Positions 49,318 through 60,332 are shown, counted from the stretch's first letter. The stretch: DNA of 64,000 nt from Actinobacillus seminis (GCF_002263215.1 NZ_NLFK01000005.1:62001-126000), one strand, 5' to 3'. The notes: generated by a model from the sequence alone, not told the origin. A program made the numbers and translations.

Positions 49318-50670
49318 TTAATTATGGATAGTAAGGCATTCTAACAATCCGGCGACGGTATAAAAAGATCCGAAAACTAAAATAAGATCCGATTTCTCGC
49401 TATTTTTGACCGCACTTTTTACCGCTTCGGCAACAGAAGTCTGCGCTTCGGCAGAAACCGATTGTAAATGCGTTTGAGCAACTTGCTGTAACGCATATAA
49501 CAATGCCTCCCCGGCTTGTCCACGGCTTCCCTCCAAGGTAGCGCAATACCAATAATCCACAAAAGGAAGCAACGGCGACAATACACCTTGTGTATCTTTA
49601 TCTTTCAAAATACCGCATACCGCAATAATCTTGCCTTGAATTTGCGGACGAAGTGCGGTCAGTTTTTCCGCTAAATATCGCGCCGCCTGCGGATTATGCC
49701 CTACATCAATCACCATTTTTGCCAAAGTTTTCGTCGTTTTTCCAACGGAGGCTGCCAAGACGGTTAATTTTTCCGGTGCAATAAATTGAAAACGTCCGTT
49801 TAGTTCCACTTGCTGCAAAGATTGCATAATGACTTGAGCTGAAATATCAAAAGGTAAATGTTGAACAACCGCCAGCGCAGTCGCGGCATTGGCGAGCGGA
49901 ATACGCGGAAACGGAAGATTTTCTAACCGCACTTTTTGCCCTTGTTTATTGCCTTGCCAAGTCCAGTGGGTGCTTTCACTTTGATATAGCCATTCCATAT
50001 CGCGGCGCATAATGTGACAATGTAACTTATTTGCCTGCTGCAACATACTGTCCGGAATTTGCGGATCGCCGATCACAACCGGTTTATTCGCACGAAAAAT
50101 ACCCGCTTTTTCAAAGCCAATTTGCTCGCGCGTATTGCCCAAAAATTCCGTATGATCAATATCAATTCCGGTAATCACTGCAATATCGCTATCGACAATA
50201 TTAGTGGCGTCCAAACGCCCGCCTAGCCCAACTTCCAAAATCACCACGTCTAATTTTGCTTGTTTAAAGAGATGTAACGCTGATAAGGTGCTGAATTCAA
50301 AATACGTTAGCGACGCACTTCTATGGGCATCAATAAAGACAAAGGATTCACAATGTGCGCTATCCGGCAGCTCTTGATTTTGAATCCGAACCCGTTCGTT
50401 ATAACGTAGCAAATGTGGCGAAGAATATACACCGACGCGATAACCGGCGTTTAATAACAGGATTTCTAATAAACGACAAGTGGTACCTTTGCCATTAGTA
50501 CCGCCAACGGTGATCACAAACGGAGCGGGCGTTAATAAATCCAACTGCTGCGCCACGGATTGTACGCGCGCTAAGCCTAAATCAATGGCTTTAAAATGAC
50601 TGTTTTCTAAATAAGAAAGCCATTCCGCGAGTGAAGAAGCGGCTGTTGGCGATAATGTTGATTTATCCAT
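49318..50670 (-). CDS. folC: Bifunctional dihydrofolate synthase/folylpolyglutamate synthase
   Basis: A protein of about 450 residues that adds glutamate to dihydropteroate and to folates. P-loop [16 protein letters not shown] near 52-67, Mur-ligase-like [30 protein letters not shown] and [11 protein letters not shown]. The start at 50670 ([13 protein letters not shown]) overlaps the end of accD by 8 bases, indicating coupling. Same order as accD-folC in other gammaproteobacteria. Confidence 0.95.
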   Translation of the reverse strand: MDKSTLSPTAASSLAEWLSYLENSHFKAIDLGLARVQSVAQQLDLLTPAPFVITVGGTNGKGTTCRLLEILLLNAGYRVGVYSSPHLLRYNERVRIQNQELPDSAHCESFVFIDAHRSASLTYFEFSTLSALHLFKQAKLDVVILEVGLGGRLDATNIVDSDIAVITGIDIDHTEFLGNTREQIGFEKAGIFRANKPVVIGDPQIPDSMLQQANKLHCHIMRRDMEWLYQSESTHWTWQGNKQGQKVRLENLPFPRIPLANAATALAVVQHLPFDISAQVIMQSLQQVELNGRFQFIAPEKLTVLAASVGKTTKTLAKMVIDVGHNPQAARYLAEKLTALRPQIQGKIIAVCGILKDKDTQGVLSPLLPFVDYWYCATLEGSRGQAGEALLYALQQVAQTHLQSVSAEAQTSVAEAVKSAVKNSEKSDLILVFGSFYTVAGLLECLTIHN

Positions 50671-51562
50671 TATTTGCTTCTGTTTCAATCACTTCCGGCT
50701 CAACAAACGGAGAGGGTTGATGAGTGAGTTTGCTAAGTAAACCGGCAAGGGTCGAACGCATTTCTGCACGTTCAACAATCATATCAATCGCCCCTTTTTC
50801 TAATAAAAATTCGCTGCGTTGAAAGCCTTCGGGTAATTTTTCGCGCACGGTCTGCTCGATAACACGCGGACCGGCAAAGCCGATTAAGGCTTTTGGTTCG
50901 GCGATATTGATATCTCCAAGCATGGCAAAACTTGCCGAAACGCCGCCAAGTGTCGGATCGGTTAAAACGGAAATAAAAGGTACTCCTCTTTCACGCATTT
51001 TTGCCAAAACTGCACTGGTTTTCGCCATTTGCATTAACGAAAATAATGCCTCTTGCATACGCGCACCGCCGCTGGCAGAAAAACACACAAATGGACAATT
51101 CAATTCAATCGCTTTTTCTGCAGCTTGCACAAATTTAGCCCCGACCACAGACCCCATGGAACCGCCCATAAAACTAAAATTAGATGCGGCAACGATGATC
51201 GGCATATTATATAAGGTTCCAGACATAACCACTAATGCGTCTTTTTCCCCGGTTTCTTTTTGCGCCGCGGAAATACGATCTTTATATTTTTTTAAGTCTT
51301 TGAATTTTAAAATATCTTTAGGCTCTAATTCCGCTGCCATTTCCTGCTCGCTGTCCTTGTCCAATAAGGCTAACAAACGCTCTCTGGCATCAATTCGCAT
51401 ATGATGCCCACATTTCGGACAAACTTCCAAATGACGTCTTAATTCATCACGGTACAACACTTGTTCACAAGAGGTACACTTCGTCCATACGCCCTCCGGC
51501 ACATTTGATTTACGTGCTGCTGTCGTAGGACTTTTACTAAAAATTCGATCAATCCAGCTCAT
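50663..51562 (-). CDS. accD: Acetyl-CoA carboxylase carboxyltransferase beta subunit
   Basis: A protein of 299 residues that, with AccA, makes malonyl-CoA. The N-terminal zinc ribbon (about 27-50) has CTSC and CPKCGHH. The crotonase-like core has [31 protein letters not shown] and [17 protein letters not shown]. Full length, with a normal start [11 protein letters not shown]. Confidence 0.97.
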   Translation of the reverse strand: MSWIDRIFSKSPTTAARKSNVPEGVWTKCTSCEQVLYRDELRRHLEVCPKCGHHMRIDARERLLALLDKDSEQEMAAELEPKDILKFKDLKKYKDRISAAQKETGEKDALVVMSGTLYNMPIIVAASNFSFMGGSMGSVVGAKFVQAAEKAIELNCPFVCFSASGGARMQEALFSLMQMAKTSAVLAKMRERGVPFISVLTDPTLGGVSASFAMLGDINIAEPKALIGFAGPRVIEQTVREKLPEGFQRSEFLLEKGAIDMIVERAEMRSTLAGLLSKLTHQPSPFVEPEVIETEANNG

Positions 51563-51655
51563 TTTTATCCTTTTTTATGCATAAGAAAATTCTATGTATT
51601 AGACCATAAAACCAATGAATATGCTAGTGCTAAAGGTCTGACATGGCATTTGCAT

Positions 51656-52438
51656 TTATTCTAAAAACAACGGTCCCAACGGGTGTACGGGAAGCTGAAA
51701 ATGCGATGGATATTGCACATTCACCAAATATAATCCTTCCGCTTTAGCCGTTGGCGCAGCCAAAGTGCGGTCTTTTTTTGCTAATAACCACGCCATCCAA
51801 TCTACCGGTTGATTGCCGCAGCCTATTTCGATTAGGCTTCCGACAATATTGCGCACCATATGGTGTAAAAATGCATTCGCTTGAATATCCACGATCACAT
51901 AACGCCCTTTACGCGTTACCTGGAGATGATGCACATTGCGAAAAGGCGTATTGGATTGGCATTGTGCGGCTCGAAAAGCGGAAAAATCATTTTCCCCTAA
52001 CAAGGCTTGTCCCGCTTGGTGCATTAATTGATGATCGAGATCATAATGACAATGGGTAATGCCCTCCGACAAAATCGCCGAACGTAATTTATTGCAATAG
52101 AGAATGTAACGATAACGTCGAGAGGTAGCGCTAAATCTCGCATGAAAATCCTTATCCACTATTCTCGCCCAACTGACCGCAATATCATCCGGCAATTTGG
52201 CATTCACGCCAAAACACCAAGCTTTTTCCGGGCGAGAAGCATTCGTTTCAAAATGCACCACTTGCCCGCTGGCATGTACCCCCGAATCCGTTCGCCCCGC
52301 ACAAAATACCTGACAAGGCTCATTTGCCACAAATGCAATCGCCTTTTCCAGCTCCCCTTGCACCGTCAACAAATTTTCTTGTCTTTGCCAACCAAAATAG
52401 CGTTTTCCGTTATATTCAATTCCTAATGCGATTTTCAT
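51656..52438 (-). CDS. truA: tRNA pseudouridine synthase A
   Basis: A protein of 260 residues that makes pseudouridine at positions 38-40 of tRNA anticodon stems. The start [20 protein letters not shown], the catalytic Asp in [20 protein letters not shown] (about 50), and RRYRYILY and [11 protein letters not shown] are all present. Full length. Upstream of accD in the same direction, separated by about 90 bases. Confidence 0.97.
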   Translation of the reverse strand: MKIALGIEYNGKRYFGWQRQENLLTVQGELEKAIAFVANEPCQVFCAGRTDSGVHASGQVVHFETNASRPEKAWCFGVNAKLPDDIAVSWARIVDKDFHARFSATSRRYRYILYCNKLRSAILSEGITHCHYDLDHQLMHQAGQALLGENDFSAFRAAQCQSNTPFRNVHHLQVTRKGRYVIVDIQANAFLHHMVRNIVGSLIEIGCGNQPVDWMAWLLAKKDRTLAAPTAKAEGLYLVNVQYPSHFQLPVHPLGPLFLE

Positions 52439-52543
52439 TTTTTCTCTACCATAATAGACCAGAAAAAACCTATCCTGAACCAGTTGATGAGATTAATCAG
52501 GTATAAACACGAGGATGTGTGCCAAAACACTTATTAAAAAATA

Positions 52544-52581
52544 AAAAATAAGCTATTTTCTTATTCAAATAGCTTATTTTT
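52544..52581 (-). terminator. Terminator of rplY
   Basis: A 15-bp AT-rich stem AAAAATAAGCTATTT/AAATAGCTTATTTTT with an 8-base loop and T-runs on both sides, about 100 bases after rplY and before truA. Confidence 0.75.
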
Positions 52582-52683
52582 CTCAATATATTCCGAAACT
52601 ATTTTATAAAATCTTAATTTACTTTACACAAATCAAGCAATAATTTTGGAACATGTTGTTTCTAATCCGGTATAAATAAAGGA

Positions 52684-52971
52684 TTAAACTCGTTTGAAGT
52701 CAATATGAACCAATTTTGGCTTGAACGGGTGACGTTGCATTGCTTGAACTTTTACTGCAACTTCTTTACCTTCGATCACTAAGGTGATCACTTCAGAATA
52801 AAAACAATCGCTAGCTTGCGCATTATTAAGTTCATCATGATTTAAAACGATAGACACCGGTGCTTCGCTACCACCGTAAACGATAGCAGGAATTTGACCG
52901 TTATGGCGCAGGCGGCGGCTCGCACCCTTACCTTGCGCAGAACGAACTTCAGCGTTAAATTTGAATGCCAT
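52684..52971 (-). CDS. rplY: Ribosomal protein L25
   Basis: A protein of 95 residues that binds 5S rRNA. The start [20 protein letters not shown] is typical, and an apparent in-frame extension to 53046 has no family support. It has the short L25 form without the CTC domain. AAAGAGAAC lies before the ATG. Single gene, divergent from dedA. Confidence 0.96.
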   Translation of the reverse strand: MAFKFNAEVRSAQGKGASRRLRHNGQIPAIVYGGSEAPVSIVLNHDELNNAQASDCFYSEVITLVIEGKEVAVKVQAMQRHPFKPKLVHIDFKRV

Positions 52972-53226
52972 TTTAGTGTTCTCTTTAATAAAAAAATGAA
53001 TAAAAAAAACCGCAGGCGACCCAGCGATTTCCCAAATTTTGCTCAAAAATTTCTTTGAGTGCGCGGATTATACTGAATAAATCGAAATAAATCAAATGAA
53101 ACCATAATTTTAATTCTCTCTCAAAGGTAATTTTTATAGCCTTTCCCATGCAAAACAAGCTAAAATAAGCCGGTACATATAATAGTAATGATTTTAGATT
53201 GTTGTATTTAAATAAGTGGGTTTTCA

Positions 53227-53829
53227 ATGGATGTATTAATTGGTTTTTTCACTGATTATGGCTACTTTGCTGTATTTTTTGTTTTAGTTATTTGTGGATT
53301 CGGCGTGCCTATTCCGGAAGATATTACTTTAGTTTCCGGTGGCGTCATTTCCGGCTTAGGTTATGCCAATCCCCATACCATGCTGATTGTCAGTATGTTC
53401 GGCGTCTTAATCGGCGATAGCACCATGTACTGGCTCGGCAGAATTTACGGAACCAAAATTTTACGTTTTAGACCAATCCGTAAAATGCTGACATTAAAAC
53501 GCCTCAAATCCGTCCGTGAAAAATTCGATAAATACGGCAACCGCGTGTTATTTTCGGCGCGTTTCTTGCCCGGTTTAAGAGCGCCGATTTACATGATTTC
53601 TGGCATCACTCGTCGCGTTAGTTTTACCCGTTTTATCTTAATTGATTTTATCGCCGCCATCATTTCCGTTCCAATTTGGGTTTACTTAGGTTATTTCGGC
53701 GCCAGTAATTTAGATTGGCTGCATGAACAAATTAAACGTGGACAAACTGTCATTTATGTTTTTGTAGCGCTTTTAGCCCTCTTCCTTTTTTGGAAATGGA
53801 AACAAAGTAAAAAGACTAAAGCGCAATAA
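53227..53829 (+). CDS. DedA-family membrane protein
   Basis: A protein of 200 residues. DedA/VTT features: acidic GFGVPIPEDITLVSGG near 29-44, GVLIGDSTMYWLGRIYG, and the basic motif FSARFLPGLRAPIYMISGIT. Several membrane segments and a C-terminal basic tail. DedA proteins act in lipid-carrier scrambling, membrane homeostasis and drug/pH tolerance; which member this is I cannot say. Confidence 0.9.
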   Translation: MDVLIGFFTDYGYFAVFFVLVICGFGVPIPEDITLVSGGVISGLGYANPHTMLIVSMFGVLIGDSTMYWLGRIYGTKILRFRPIRKMLTLKRLKSVREKFDKYGNRVLFSARFLPGLRAPIYMISGITRRVSFTRFILIDFIAAIISVPIWVYLGYFGASNLDWLHEQIKRGQTVIYVFVALLALFLFWKWKQSKKTKAQ

Positions 53830-53873
53830 CTATTTTGTTTACATACCGAACATAAAAGCGATGAATATCGCTT

Positions 53874-54893
53874 TTATTTTACCGCACTGACTAACGCCTT
53901 GACTAATTGCGGTCCATGATAAATTAAACCGGAATACAGTTGTAATAACTCCGCGCCGGCAGCCATTTTTTCTTCGGCTTGGGCTACGGAGTTAATGCCT
54001 CCGCTGCCGATAATCGGCAGACGTCCTTGCAATTCGCTTGCTAAGCGCATGATAATTTGTGTACTTTGCTGTTGCAAGGGTTTACCACTTAAACCACCGA
54101 TTTCTTGCGCATTTTTGATCCCGTTGACCGTCTCACGCGAAATTGTGGTATTGCTCGCAATGACCCCGTCAATATGATGACGACAAAGCGTATCGGCAAT
54201 TTGTACCACTTCTGCCTCATTCAAATCTGGCGCAATTTTCACCGCAATTGGCACATATTTATTATATTGCTCCGCTAATACCTTTTGACGCGCTTTAATA
54301 CTTTGTAACAAATCATCAAGGGCATCACCATATTGCAATTGGCGCAAATCCGACGTATTTGGCGAAGAAATATTTACCGTAATATAATCTGCATAATTAT
54401 AGGCTTTATTTAGGCAAAAAAGATAATCATCTTTGCCATGCTCTATCGGAGTGACTTTATTTTTGCCAATATTAATCCCTAACACACCGTCATATTTGGA
54501 CTTTTTCACATTTTCAATTAAATAATCAATGCCTAAGTTATTAAATCCATTACGATTAATAATCCCCTCCGCTTCAATGAGACGAAACTGGCGCGGTTTT
54601 GGATTGCCCTCTTGCGCTAACGGGGTGACCGTTCCCACCTCGATAAACCCAAAACCTAAAGCGCCAAAACCGTCAATCGCTTCTCCGTTTTTATCGGCGC
54701 CCGCAGCAAGTCCAATCGGATTTTTAAAATGTAATCCCATCACGGTTTTACCACTACCAACCGGGCAAGCCAATACCGCTTTCAATAAAGCATTTAAGGG
54801 AGAATAACCGGCGATTTTTAATAACTGCACGGTTAAATTATGCGCTTGTTCGGCATCAAGGGAAAAAAGGGCTTTGCGAATTAAAGAATACAT
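53874..54893 (-). CDS. pyrD: Dihydroorotate dehydrogenase (quinone, class 2)
   Basis: A protein of 339 residues, membrane-associated, oxidising dihydroorotate to orotate with quinone. The N-terminal helical membrane anchor [20 protein letters not shown] is present. FMN barrel motifs: [34 protein letters not shown] with the catalytic Ser, VAIKIAPDL and IIGSGGI. Full length. A deleted insertion sequence lies just upstream, in what is otherwise the pepN-pyrD gap. Confidence 0.97.
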   Translation of the reverse strand: MYSLIRKALFSLDAEQAHNLTVQLLKIAGYSPLNALLKAVLACPVGSGKTVMGLHFKNPIGLAAGADKNGEAIDGFGALGFGFIEVGTVTPLAQEGNPKPRQFRLIEAEGIINRNGFNNLGIDYLIENVKKSKYDGVLGINIGKNKVTPIEHGKDDYLFCLNKAYNYADYITVNISSPNTSDLRQLQYGDALDDLLQSIKARQKVLAEQYNKYVPIAVKIAPDLNEAEVVQIADTLCRHHIDGVIASNTTISRETVNGIKNAQEIGGLSGKPLQQQSTQIIMRLASELQGRLPIIGSGGINSVAQAEEKMAAGAELLQLYSGLIYHGPQLVKALVSAVK

Positions 54894-54935
54894 ACTCGTT
54901 TATCTCTCCGGATAGTTTAACTGTAACATAATAGA

Positions 54936-55694
54936 TCAAAAAAGTACGGTAGATTTTACCGCACTTTTCAGAGCAATGACACCCCCACTATTTTTACAAT
55001 CAATAAAAAATAGTGGGGTTGTTTTGTATTTGATGGTTTGTAAACCAATATTCTTGCCTACTAATTTTAGAACGTCCATTCCGAGTATTCGGCGATATAC
55101 CTCAATATATTCCCTTATCCAAGCCATAAAACAATATAAAATAGCCCGAATAACAAGGGCTATCTTTTTGATATTTTGGGCAATACTTGCCAAAAAGCAT
55201 TGCATTTGAACTTTGCTTAATCCTCTAAAACATGCATAGCGATGACCATGATGCTGTTTTACATCGGCAAAACTATGTTCTACGGTTTCCTTGCCTCTTG
55301 CATAAATCACTTTTCCTTTTTCGCTTAGCCTTACTTCATCCAAGCGAGCAATATAGGGTTGGCTGTCATTGACATTCCCAGCGGTTGCAAAGGTATCTAA
55401 AATAATGCCATGCTTACCATCCACGGTACGATGGACTTCAATCTCTTTGACGAGCTGGCGTTCGCTTTTAATTCCAAAAATGTAGCCAAGTAGCATAATT
55501 TTAAATAGGCGAACAGGGTCGACTGCAGGGCGATCATTATCTTGGCAATAAAGGTGTGCAACTTCATCGCGAATAAATTCGAAATCAATCGCTTTATCGA
55601 TTTTACGGACAAAACGATCTTTAGGTACGAGCTGTTCAAGACTTATCATCTCGAACTCATATTGAGGGGATTGGGTATTTTTGAGCATAAGCAT
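54936..55694 (-). pseudogene. IS1182-family transposase, internally deleted
   Basis: An open frame of 252 residues, roughly half the family length of about 450-480. The N-terminal DUF772 part is intact (SLEQLVPKDRFVRKIDKAID to RQLVKEIEV). It jumps straight to HRTVDGKHGIILDTFATAGN, then after a second gap to LSEKGKVIYARGKETVEHSFADVKQHHGHRYACF. At least two in-frame deletions are implied, and key catalytic acidic residues of the DDE set in the missing parts are gone. The last 11 codons run past the IS end into flanking DNA. It cannot be an active transposase but could be mobilised in trans. Confidence 0.85.
54940..54968. repeat. Left copy of the 29-bp uptake-signal hairpin flanking the IS
   Basis: AAAAGTACGGT, AGATTTT, ACCGCACTTTT: an inverted pair of uptake signals with one mismatch. 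The same 29 bases with one difference occur directly at the other end of the insertion sequence (55763-55791). Confidence 0.75.
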
Positions 55695-55762
55695 ATCCTC
55701 TGTTTAGTATGCTTATTAGATCAAACCTCCAGATAAATATCTAGAGGTTTGTCAGCGGTCTG
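54969..55762 (-). mobile_element. Internally deleted IS1182-type insertion sequence
   Basis: A 794-bp element bounded by imperfect 13-bp inverted ends: CAGAGCAATGACA at 54969-54981 and the complement of TGTCAGCGGTCTG at 55750-55762 (10 of 13 match). Inside each end lies a strong hairpin (CCCCACTATTTTT...AAAATAGTGGGG left, AAACCTCCAGATA...ATCTAGAGGTTT right). The transposase has lost its middle. The flanks carry a 29-bp direct repeat. Confidence 0.75.
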
Positions 55763-55791
55763 AAAAGTGCGGTAGATTTTACCGCACTTTT
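55763..55791 (-). terminator. Right copy of the uptake-signal hairpin; terminator of pepN
   Basis: A perfect inverted pair AAAAGTGCGGT/ACCGCACTTTT with a 7-base loop, 7 bases after the pepN stop codon. Direct repeat of 54940-54968. Confidence 0.8.
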
Positions 55792-55797
55792 ATTTTT

Positions 55798-58407
55798 TTA
55801 TTGAAGCGCTTTTTCAATTTTTTCAAATAAATCGCGCGATAAATTTTCTACTTCACTTAATCGCTCAAGCGCACGTTTCATCAAGGTTTGACGTTGTGCA
55901 TCAAAACGGGCAAAACGAATCAGCGGCTCAATTAAGCGCGACGCTACCTGTGGATTGGTTTCGTTTAAACGCAATAAAATATCGGTTAAAAAACGATAAC
56001 CTGAGCCATCAATAGCATGGAACGCTTTTAAATTATGCGCCACAAAACTGCCGACTAACGCTCGCAAACGGTTTGGATTATTGAAATTAAAGCTCGGGTG
56101 ATCCATCAACCGGATAACCTGTTGCAATACGTGTTCATCCGGTCTTGTTGCCTGCAAAGCAAACCATTTATCCATCACTAACCCGTCATGTTGCCATTTT
56201 TGCTCAAAATCTTGCAACAAGACTTCACGACAAGGCAATTGCGCTTTAGTCACTACCGCCAACGCCGCTAACGTATCCGTCATATTATTAGCGTAAGTAT
56301 AATGTTTATGTGCCAAAGCATTGCCAAATTGGGTATAAGCTAAATAACTTAAACATAAATTGCGCAAGCCGCGCAATGCAATATCCGATTGCTCAAGACG
56401 ATATTCATCGAACTGAATTTTATTGTAGGTTTTCAATAATAATTCTTTTAAATGTTCCGCAATGCTTTTCAGCATAAATTGGCGCACCGCCGAAATACCG
56501 TCAGGATCGATCGTTTTAAACAATTCAGCAAATTCCGTTTCTTTCGGCAAGGTTAAAATCAAGGTCGTCAATGCCACATTGCTTTGATAATGCTCCAAAA
56601 CGCTCGAAAGTGCGGTCAAAATTTCAGCAGAAATACTAAGCGCTTCGCCTTGTTGATAATTAGTCAAATTACGACGTAACTCCGCATTAAATAGCATCTG
56701 CGCCGCATCCCAACGCACAAATTCATTTTTTGCCGATTGTAACAACACTAATAATTGTTTAGTGGAATATTCATAATCCAATTTTACCGGCGCCGAAAAA
56801 TCGCACAACAATGCCGGCACAGGTTTAGTATAAATATTATGGAATTCAAATAGTTGGTCTTGTTGCGTCACATTTAAAACATCGCAAACCGCTTGACCAT
56901 CATATTGCAACAATTGCTCAATCCCCTGCTCATCATAAAGCGCTATTTTGAGCGGAATATGCAAATTCACTTTATCCATTTGATCGGCAGTTGCCGGCGT
57001 CATTTGCGAAACCGATAATTGATAGGTATGCGTTTTTTCGTCATAACTGTCCGTGATTGTTAATTCCGGCGTACCCGATTGGCTATACCAACGACGGAAT
57101 TGAGCCAGATCCACGCCGGATGCTCGTTCCATTGCGGACACAAAATCTTCGCAAGTCGCCGCTTTCCCATCATTTTCCGCAATATAGCGCCGCATCCCCG
57201 CTTGGAACCCTTCTTCGCCCAACAAGGTATGTAACATACGGATCACTTCCGCCCCTTTTTCATACACAGTAACAGTATAAAAGTTATTCATTTCAATCAC
57301 TTTTTCCGGTCGTATCGGATGCGACATTGGACCTGAATCCTCAGCAAATTGCACGGTTCTCAACAATTTCACATTATTGATACGATTAACCGCGCGCGAT
57401 CCGGTATCGGAGGAGAACTCTTGATCACGGAAAACTGTTAAGCCTTCTTTTAAGCTCAATTGAAACCAATCGCGACAAGTGACGCGATTGCCTGTCCAGT
57501 TATGAAAATATTCATGCGCAATCACACTTTCAATCGCCAAATAATCGTCATCCGTAGCGGTTTGCGGATTTGCCAATACAAATTTGGAATTAAAAATATT
57601 TAACCCTTTGTTTTCCATGGCGCCCATATTGAAAAAATCCACCGCAACGATCATATAAATATCCAAATCGTATTCTAAACCGAAACGCTCTTCGTCCCAT
57701 TTCATGGCTTTTTTCAAGCTCTGCATTGCCCAATCGGCACGATTTAAATTGCCACGATCCACATATAATTCAAGCAACACTTCCCGTCCGCTTTTGGTTA
57801 CAAACTTGTCTTGCAATAAATCAAAGTCGCCCGCAACCAAGGCGAATAAATAACTCGGTTTAGGAAATGGATCTTGCCATTGAACCCAATGGCGACCATC
57901 CTCCAAATCACCACTCGCCACGCGATTACCGTTGGAAAGTAAATACGGATATTTACTTTTATCGGCGGTAATTTTGGTAGTATAACGCGCCAAAACATCC
58001 GGACGATCCAACATATAAGTAATCTGACGGAAACCTTCCGCTTCACATTGCGTACAAATACCATCGCCGGACTGATACAATCCTTGCAGCGAGGTATTTT
58101 CCGCCGGAACCAAACAGGTAACAATTTCTAACGTAAAACTATCCGCCTCAACGAACCCTAAATCCAACGTTAAGCTTTCGCTATCTTGTTGATAGTTCGT
58201 GAATTTTTCACCATTCAATAAAAGTGAAACAAACTGAAAACCCTGTCCGTCAAGGCGCAACGTCGAACTTTCCGAGTTGACACGTTGGAACTGACTTTGG
58301 GCGGTCACAACCGTTTTTTGAGGATCAAGTTGAAAATCAAGAGAGAGAGCGGTAACCGTAAAATCCGGTTTCTTATAGTCTTTTCTATATTTTGCTTTAG
58401 TGGTCAT
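55798..58407 (-). CDS. pepN: Aminopeptidase N
   Basis: A protein of 869 residues, the main cytosolic M1 zinc aminopeptidase. Exopeptidase motif MGAMENKGLNIFN, zinc motif VIAHEYFHNWTGNRV (HExxH with a downstream Glu in KEGLTVFRDQEFS) and a C-terminal helical domain. The length matches E. coli PepN. Single gene with its own uptake-signal terminator. Confidence 0.98.
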   Translation of the reverse strand: MTTKAKYRKDYKKPDFTVTALSLDFQLDPQKTVVTAQSQFQRVNSESSTLRLDGQGFQFVSLLLNGEKFTNYQQDSESLTLDLGFVEADSFTLEIVTCLVPAENTSLQGLYQSGDGICTQCEAEGFRQITYMLDRPDVLARYTTKITADKSKYPYLLSNGNRVASGDLEDGRHWVQWQDPFPKPSYLFALVAGDFDLLQDKFVTKSGREVLLELYVDRGNLNRADWAMQSLKKAMKWDEERFGLEYDLDIYMIVAVDFFNMGAMENKGLNIFNSKFVLANPQTATDDDYLAIESVIAHEYFHNWTGNRVTCRDWFQLSLKEGLTVFRDQEFSSDTGSRAVNRINNVKLLRTVQFAEDSGPMSHPIRPEKVIEMNNFYTVTVYEKGAEVIRMLHTLLGEEGFQAGMRRYIAENDGKAATCEDFVSAMERASGVDLAQFRRWYSQSGTPELTITDSYDEKTHTYQLSVSQMTPATADQMDKVNLHIPLKIALYDEQGIEQLLQYDGQAVCDVLNVTQQDQLFEFHNIYTKPVPALLCDFSAPVKLDYEYSTKQLLVLLQSAKNEFVRWDAAQMLFNAELRRNLTNYQQGEALSISAEILTALSSVLEHYQSNVALTTLILTLPKETEFAELFKTIDPDGISAVRQFMLKSIAEHLKELLLKTYNKIQFDEYRLEQSDIALRGLRNLCLSYLAYTQFGNALAHKHYTYANNMTDTLAALAVVTKAQLPCREVLLQDFEQKWQHDGLVMDKWFALQATRPDEHVLQQVIRLMDHPSFNFNNPNRLRALVGSFVAHNLKAFHAIDGSGYRFLTDILLRLNETNPQVASRLIEPLIRFARFDAQRQTLMKRALERLSEVENLSRDLFEKIEKALQ

Positions 58408-58527
58408 AAAACAACCTAAAATGTCATGCTAAATTTGTGCTTAGGATATGATTTTTACTGCGAACTTGCAAGAAGGTTTTCTTCACTGAACAGATATCTT
58501 CATTCTATCAAGCCCGCTTAATAAGCC

Positions 58528-58555
58528 AAAAGTGCGATGGTTTTACCGCACTTTT
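58528..58555 (-). terminator. Uptake-signal hairpin after ansB
   Basis: AAAAGTGCGAT/ACCGCACTTTT with one mismatch, 20 bases past the ansB stop codon. Confidence 0.7.
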
Positions 58556-58574
58556 AAAATATTACGTAATAAAA

Positions 58575-59624
58575 TTAAAAATCCTCAAAATACTGTTGAA
58601 TTTGTTTCGGATCCCGAGTTTTGGTTAAGGCTAATTGTAATAAAACACGCGCTTTTTGCGGGTTTAAGGTACCGGATGCGCTAAAACCGTATTTACTGTC
58701 ATCCACTTCGGCATCTCGCGTGGTATATCCGGTCGGAACACGAGAAGAACGCACCACTGCTACCCCGTTTTTCGCGGCTTGTTCGAGTAATGCTAAATTG
58801 GCAGCATTCACATTACCATTACCCACGCCTGCAACGACAATACCTTTATATCCGGCATCCAACAAGGCTTTCAACGGTTCCGTCGGCATATTGGAATACG
58901 CATAAACGATCCCAACTTTTGGCAATTCGGTTAACTCATCCACCTTAAAAGGTGTATTTACCGTATGCATACTTTCCGGAGCACGTTCATAATCTACTTT
59001 GCTGTTATGGATATAACCTAAGGCACCAAAATTCGGTGAACTAAAGGCTTGCACCGCTGTGGTACCGGTTTTGGTCACATCACGCGCGCCTAACACCACA
59101 TCATTCATTGCGACTAATACCCCGCGCCCCGCCGAAGCTTTGTCAGATGCCGCCACGACAGCATTATAAAGGTTTAACGGACCGTCCGCACTTTTCTCGG
59201 TTGCCGGACGCATTGCGCCAACTAAAACCACCGGTTTTTCGCATTTTACCGTCATATCTAAAAAATACGCGGTTTCTTCCATGGTATCCGTGCCATGGGT
59301 AATCACAAAACCATCGGTACCTTTACATTGACTGTTAATGGCTTTCGCTAATTTTAACCACACCTCGTCGCTCATATCTTGCGAACCGATTTTGACAATT
59401 TGCTCGCCTTTAATATTAGCAATAGTTTTCATCTCAGGAACCGCCTCAATTAACGTATCAATCGTCAACTGACCGGCCAGATATTCCGAACTGACCGAAC
59501 TTTTTCCGCTCCCGGCAATAGTACCGCCGGTAGCTAAAATCGTAATATTCGGCAATTCAGCCGCATACGCACTTGAAATGCCCACCCCTAAAAATATTAA
59601 TGCGGATAATTTTTTTAATTTCAT
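58575..59624 (-). CDS. ansB: Periplasmic L-asparaginase (type II)
   Basis: A protein of 349 residues. Sec signal peptide (KKLSALIFLGVGISSAYA, cleavage after AYA about residue 21), then the catalytic Thr loop ILATGGTIAGSGKS and the second active-site set in VITHGTDTMEETAYFLD. Converts asparagine to aspartate and ammonia in the periplasm. Full length, monocistronic, divergent from purE. In E. coli ansB responds to anaerobiosis and CRP; I did not identify those sites here. Confidence 0.96.
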   Translation of the reverse strand: MKLKKLSALIFLGVGISSAYAAELPNITILATGGTIAGSGKSSVSSEYLAGQLTIDTLIEAVPEMKTIANIKGEQIVKIGSQDMSDEVWLKLAKAINSQCKGTDGFVITHGTDTMEETAYFLDMTVKCEKPVVLVGAMRPATEKSADGPLNLYNAVVAASDKASAGRGVLVAMNDVVLGARDVTKTGTTAVQAFSSPNFGALGYIHNSKVDYERAPESMHTVNTPFKVDELTELPKVGIVYAYSNMPTEPLKALLDAGYKGIVVAGVGNGNVNAANLALLEQAAKNGVAVVRSSRVPTGYTTRDAEVDDSKYGFSASGTLNPQKARVLLQLALTKTRDPKQIQQYFEDF

Positions 59625-59764
59625 AAAATGACTCCTTTATTATCATGGCTAACGCCTAGGCTATTATCGCCATAAAAATCAATGAGTAAAATGCAATTTT
59701 CTCTATTTGTGATCTATTTCATGTTTCTGCTTCATAAAAAGAAAATAAGCTCACCTAAAAACAC

Positions 59765-59780
59765 AAGCAATCGTTTGCGA
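59765..59780 (+). promoter_or_regulatory. PurR-type operator before purE
   Basis: AAGCAATCGTTTGCGA matches the PurR consensus ACGCAAACGTTTGCGT at 13 of 16 positions, including the central CG. It lies 55 bases before the purE start, where repression of purine genes by PurR-hypoxanthine would be expected. Confidence 0.75.
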
Positions 59781-59834
59781 AAAAAAGCAAAATACGCTAC
59801 TCTACACCTTTTGTTATTAACAGGAAACGATATT

Positions 59835-60332
59835 ATGCCAAACCGTCATCCACAAATTGCTATTGTTATGGGATCAAAAAGCGACTGGGTAACCATGCAA
59901 GAAGCCACTGCGATTTTAGATCAACTTCAATTGCCTTATCACGTCGAAATCGTATCGGCTCATCGTACGCCGGATAAATTATTTCAATTTGCCGAAAGTG
60001 CGGTCGAAAAAGGATACAAAGTCATTATTGCCGGTGCCGGCGGCGCGGCGCATTTACCGGGAATGCTTGCGGCAAAAACTATTGTACCGGTATTGGGTGT
60101 CCCGGTGAAAAGCTCCATATTAAGTGGCGTTGACAGCCTCTATTCGATTGTACAAATGCCAAAAGGCATTCCGGTTGGAACCTTGGCAATCGGTCCTGCC
60201 GGAGCCGCAAATGCTGGCTTATTAGCCGCGCAAATTCTGGCGGCATTTGATCCTGACTTGGCAATGCGTTTATGGCAATTTAGAGAAAAACAAACCAAAG
60301 ACGTATTGGAAACTCCCGATCCAAGAAGCTAA
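59835..60332 (+). CDS. purE: N5-carboxyaminoimidazole ribonucleotide mutase PurE
   Basis: A protein of 165 residues, the class I mutase converting N5-CAIR to CAIR in purine synthesis. Motifs [23 protein letters not shown] (active-site His) and [12 protein letters not shown] are present. The ATG at 59835 with AGGAAACG upstream is the family start; an upstream in-frame extension is not real. purK, usually next, does not follow: the gene is alone before convergent moaE. Confidence 0.97.
   Translation: MPNRHPQIAIVMGSKSDWVTMQEATAILDQLQLPYHVEIVSAHRTPDKLFQFAESAVEKGYKVIIAGAGGAAHLPGMLAAKTIVPVLGVPVKSSILSGVDSLYSIVQMPKGIPVGTLAIGPAGAANAGLLAAQILAAFDPDLAMRLWQFREKQTKDVLETPDPRS

Noticed and set aside
52972-53046. 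N-terminal extension of rplY.
   Set aside because: L25 starts with MAFKFNAEV; the extension is leader sequence.
59682-59834. N-terminal extension of purE.
   Set aside because: It covers the PurR-type box and promoter; the family start is at 59835.
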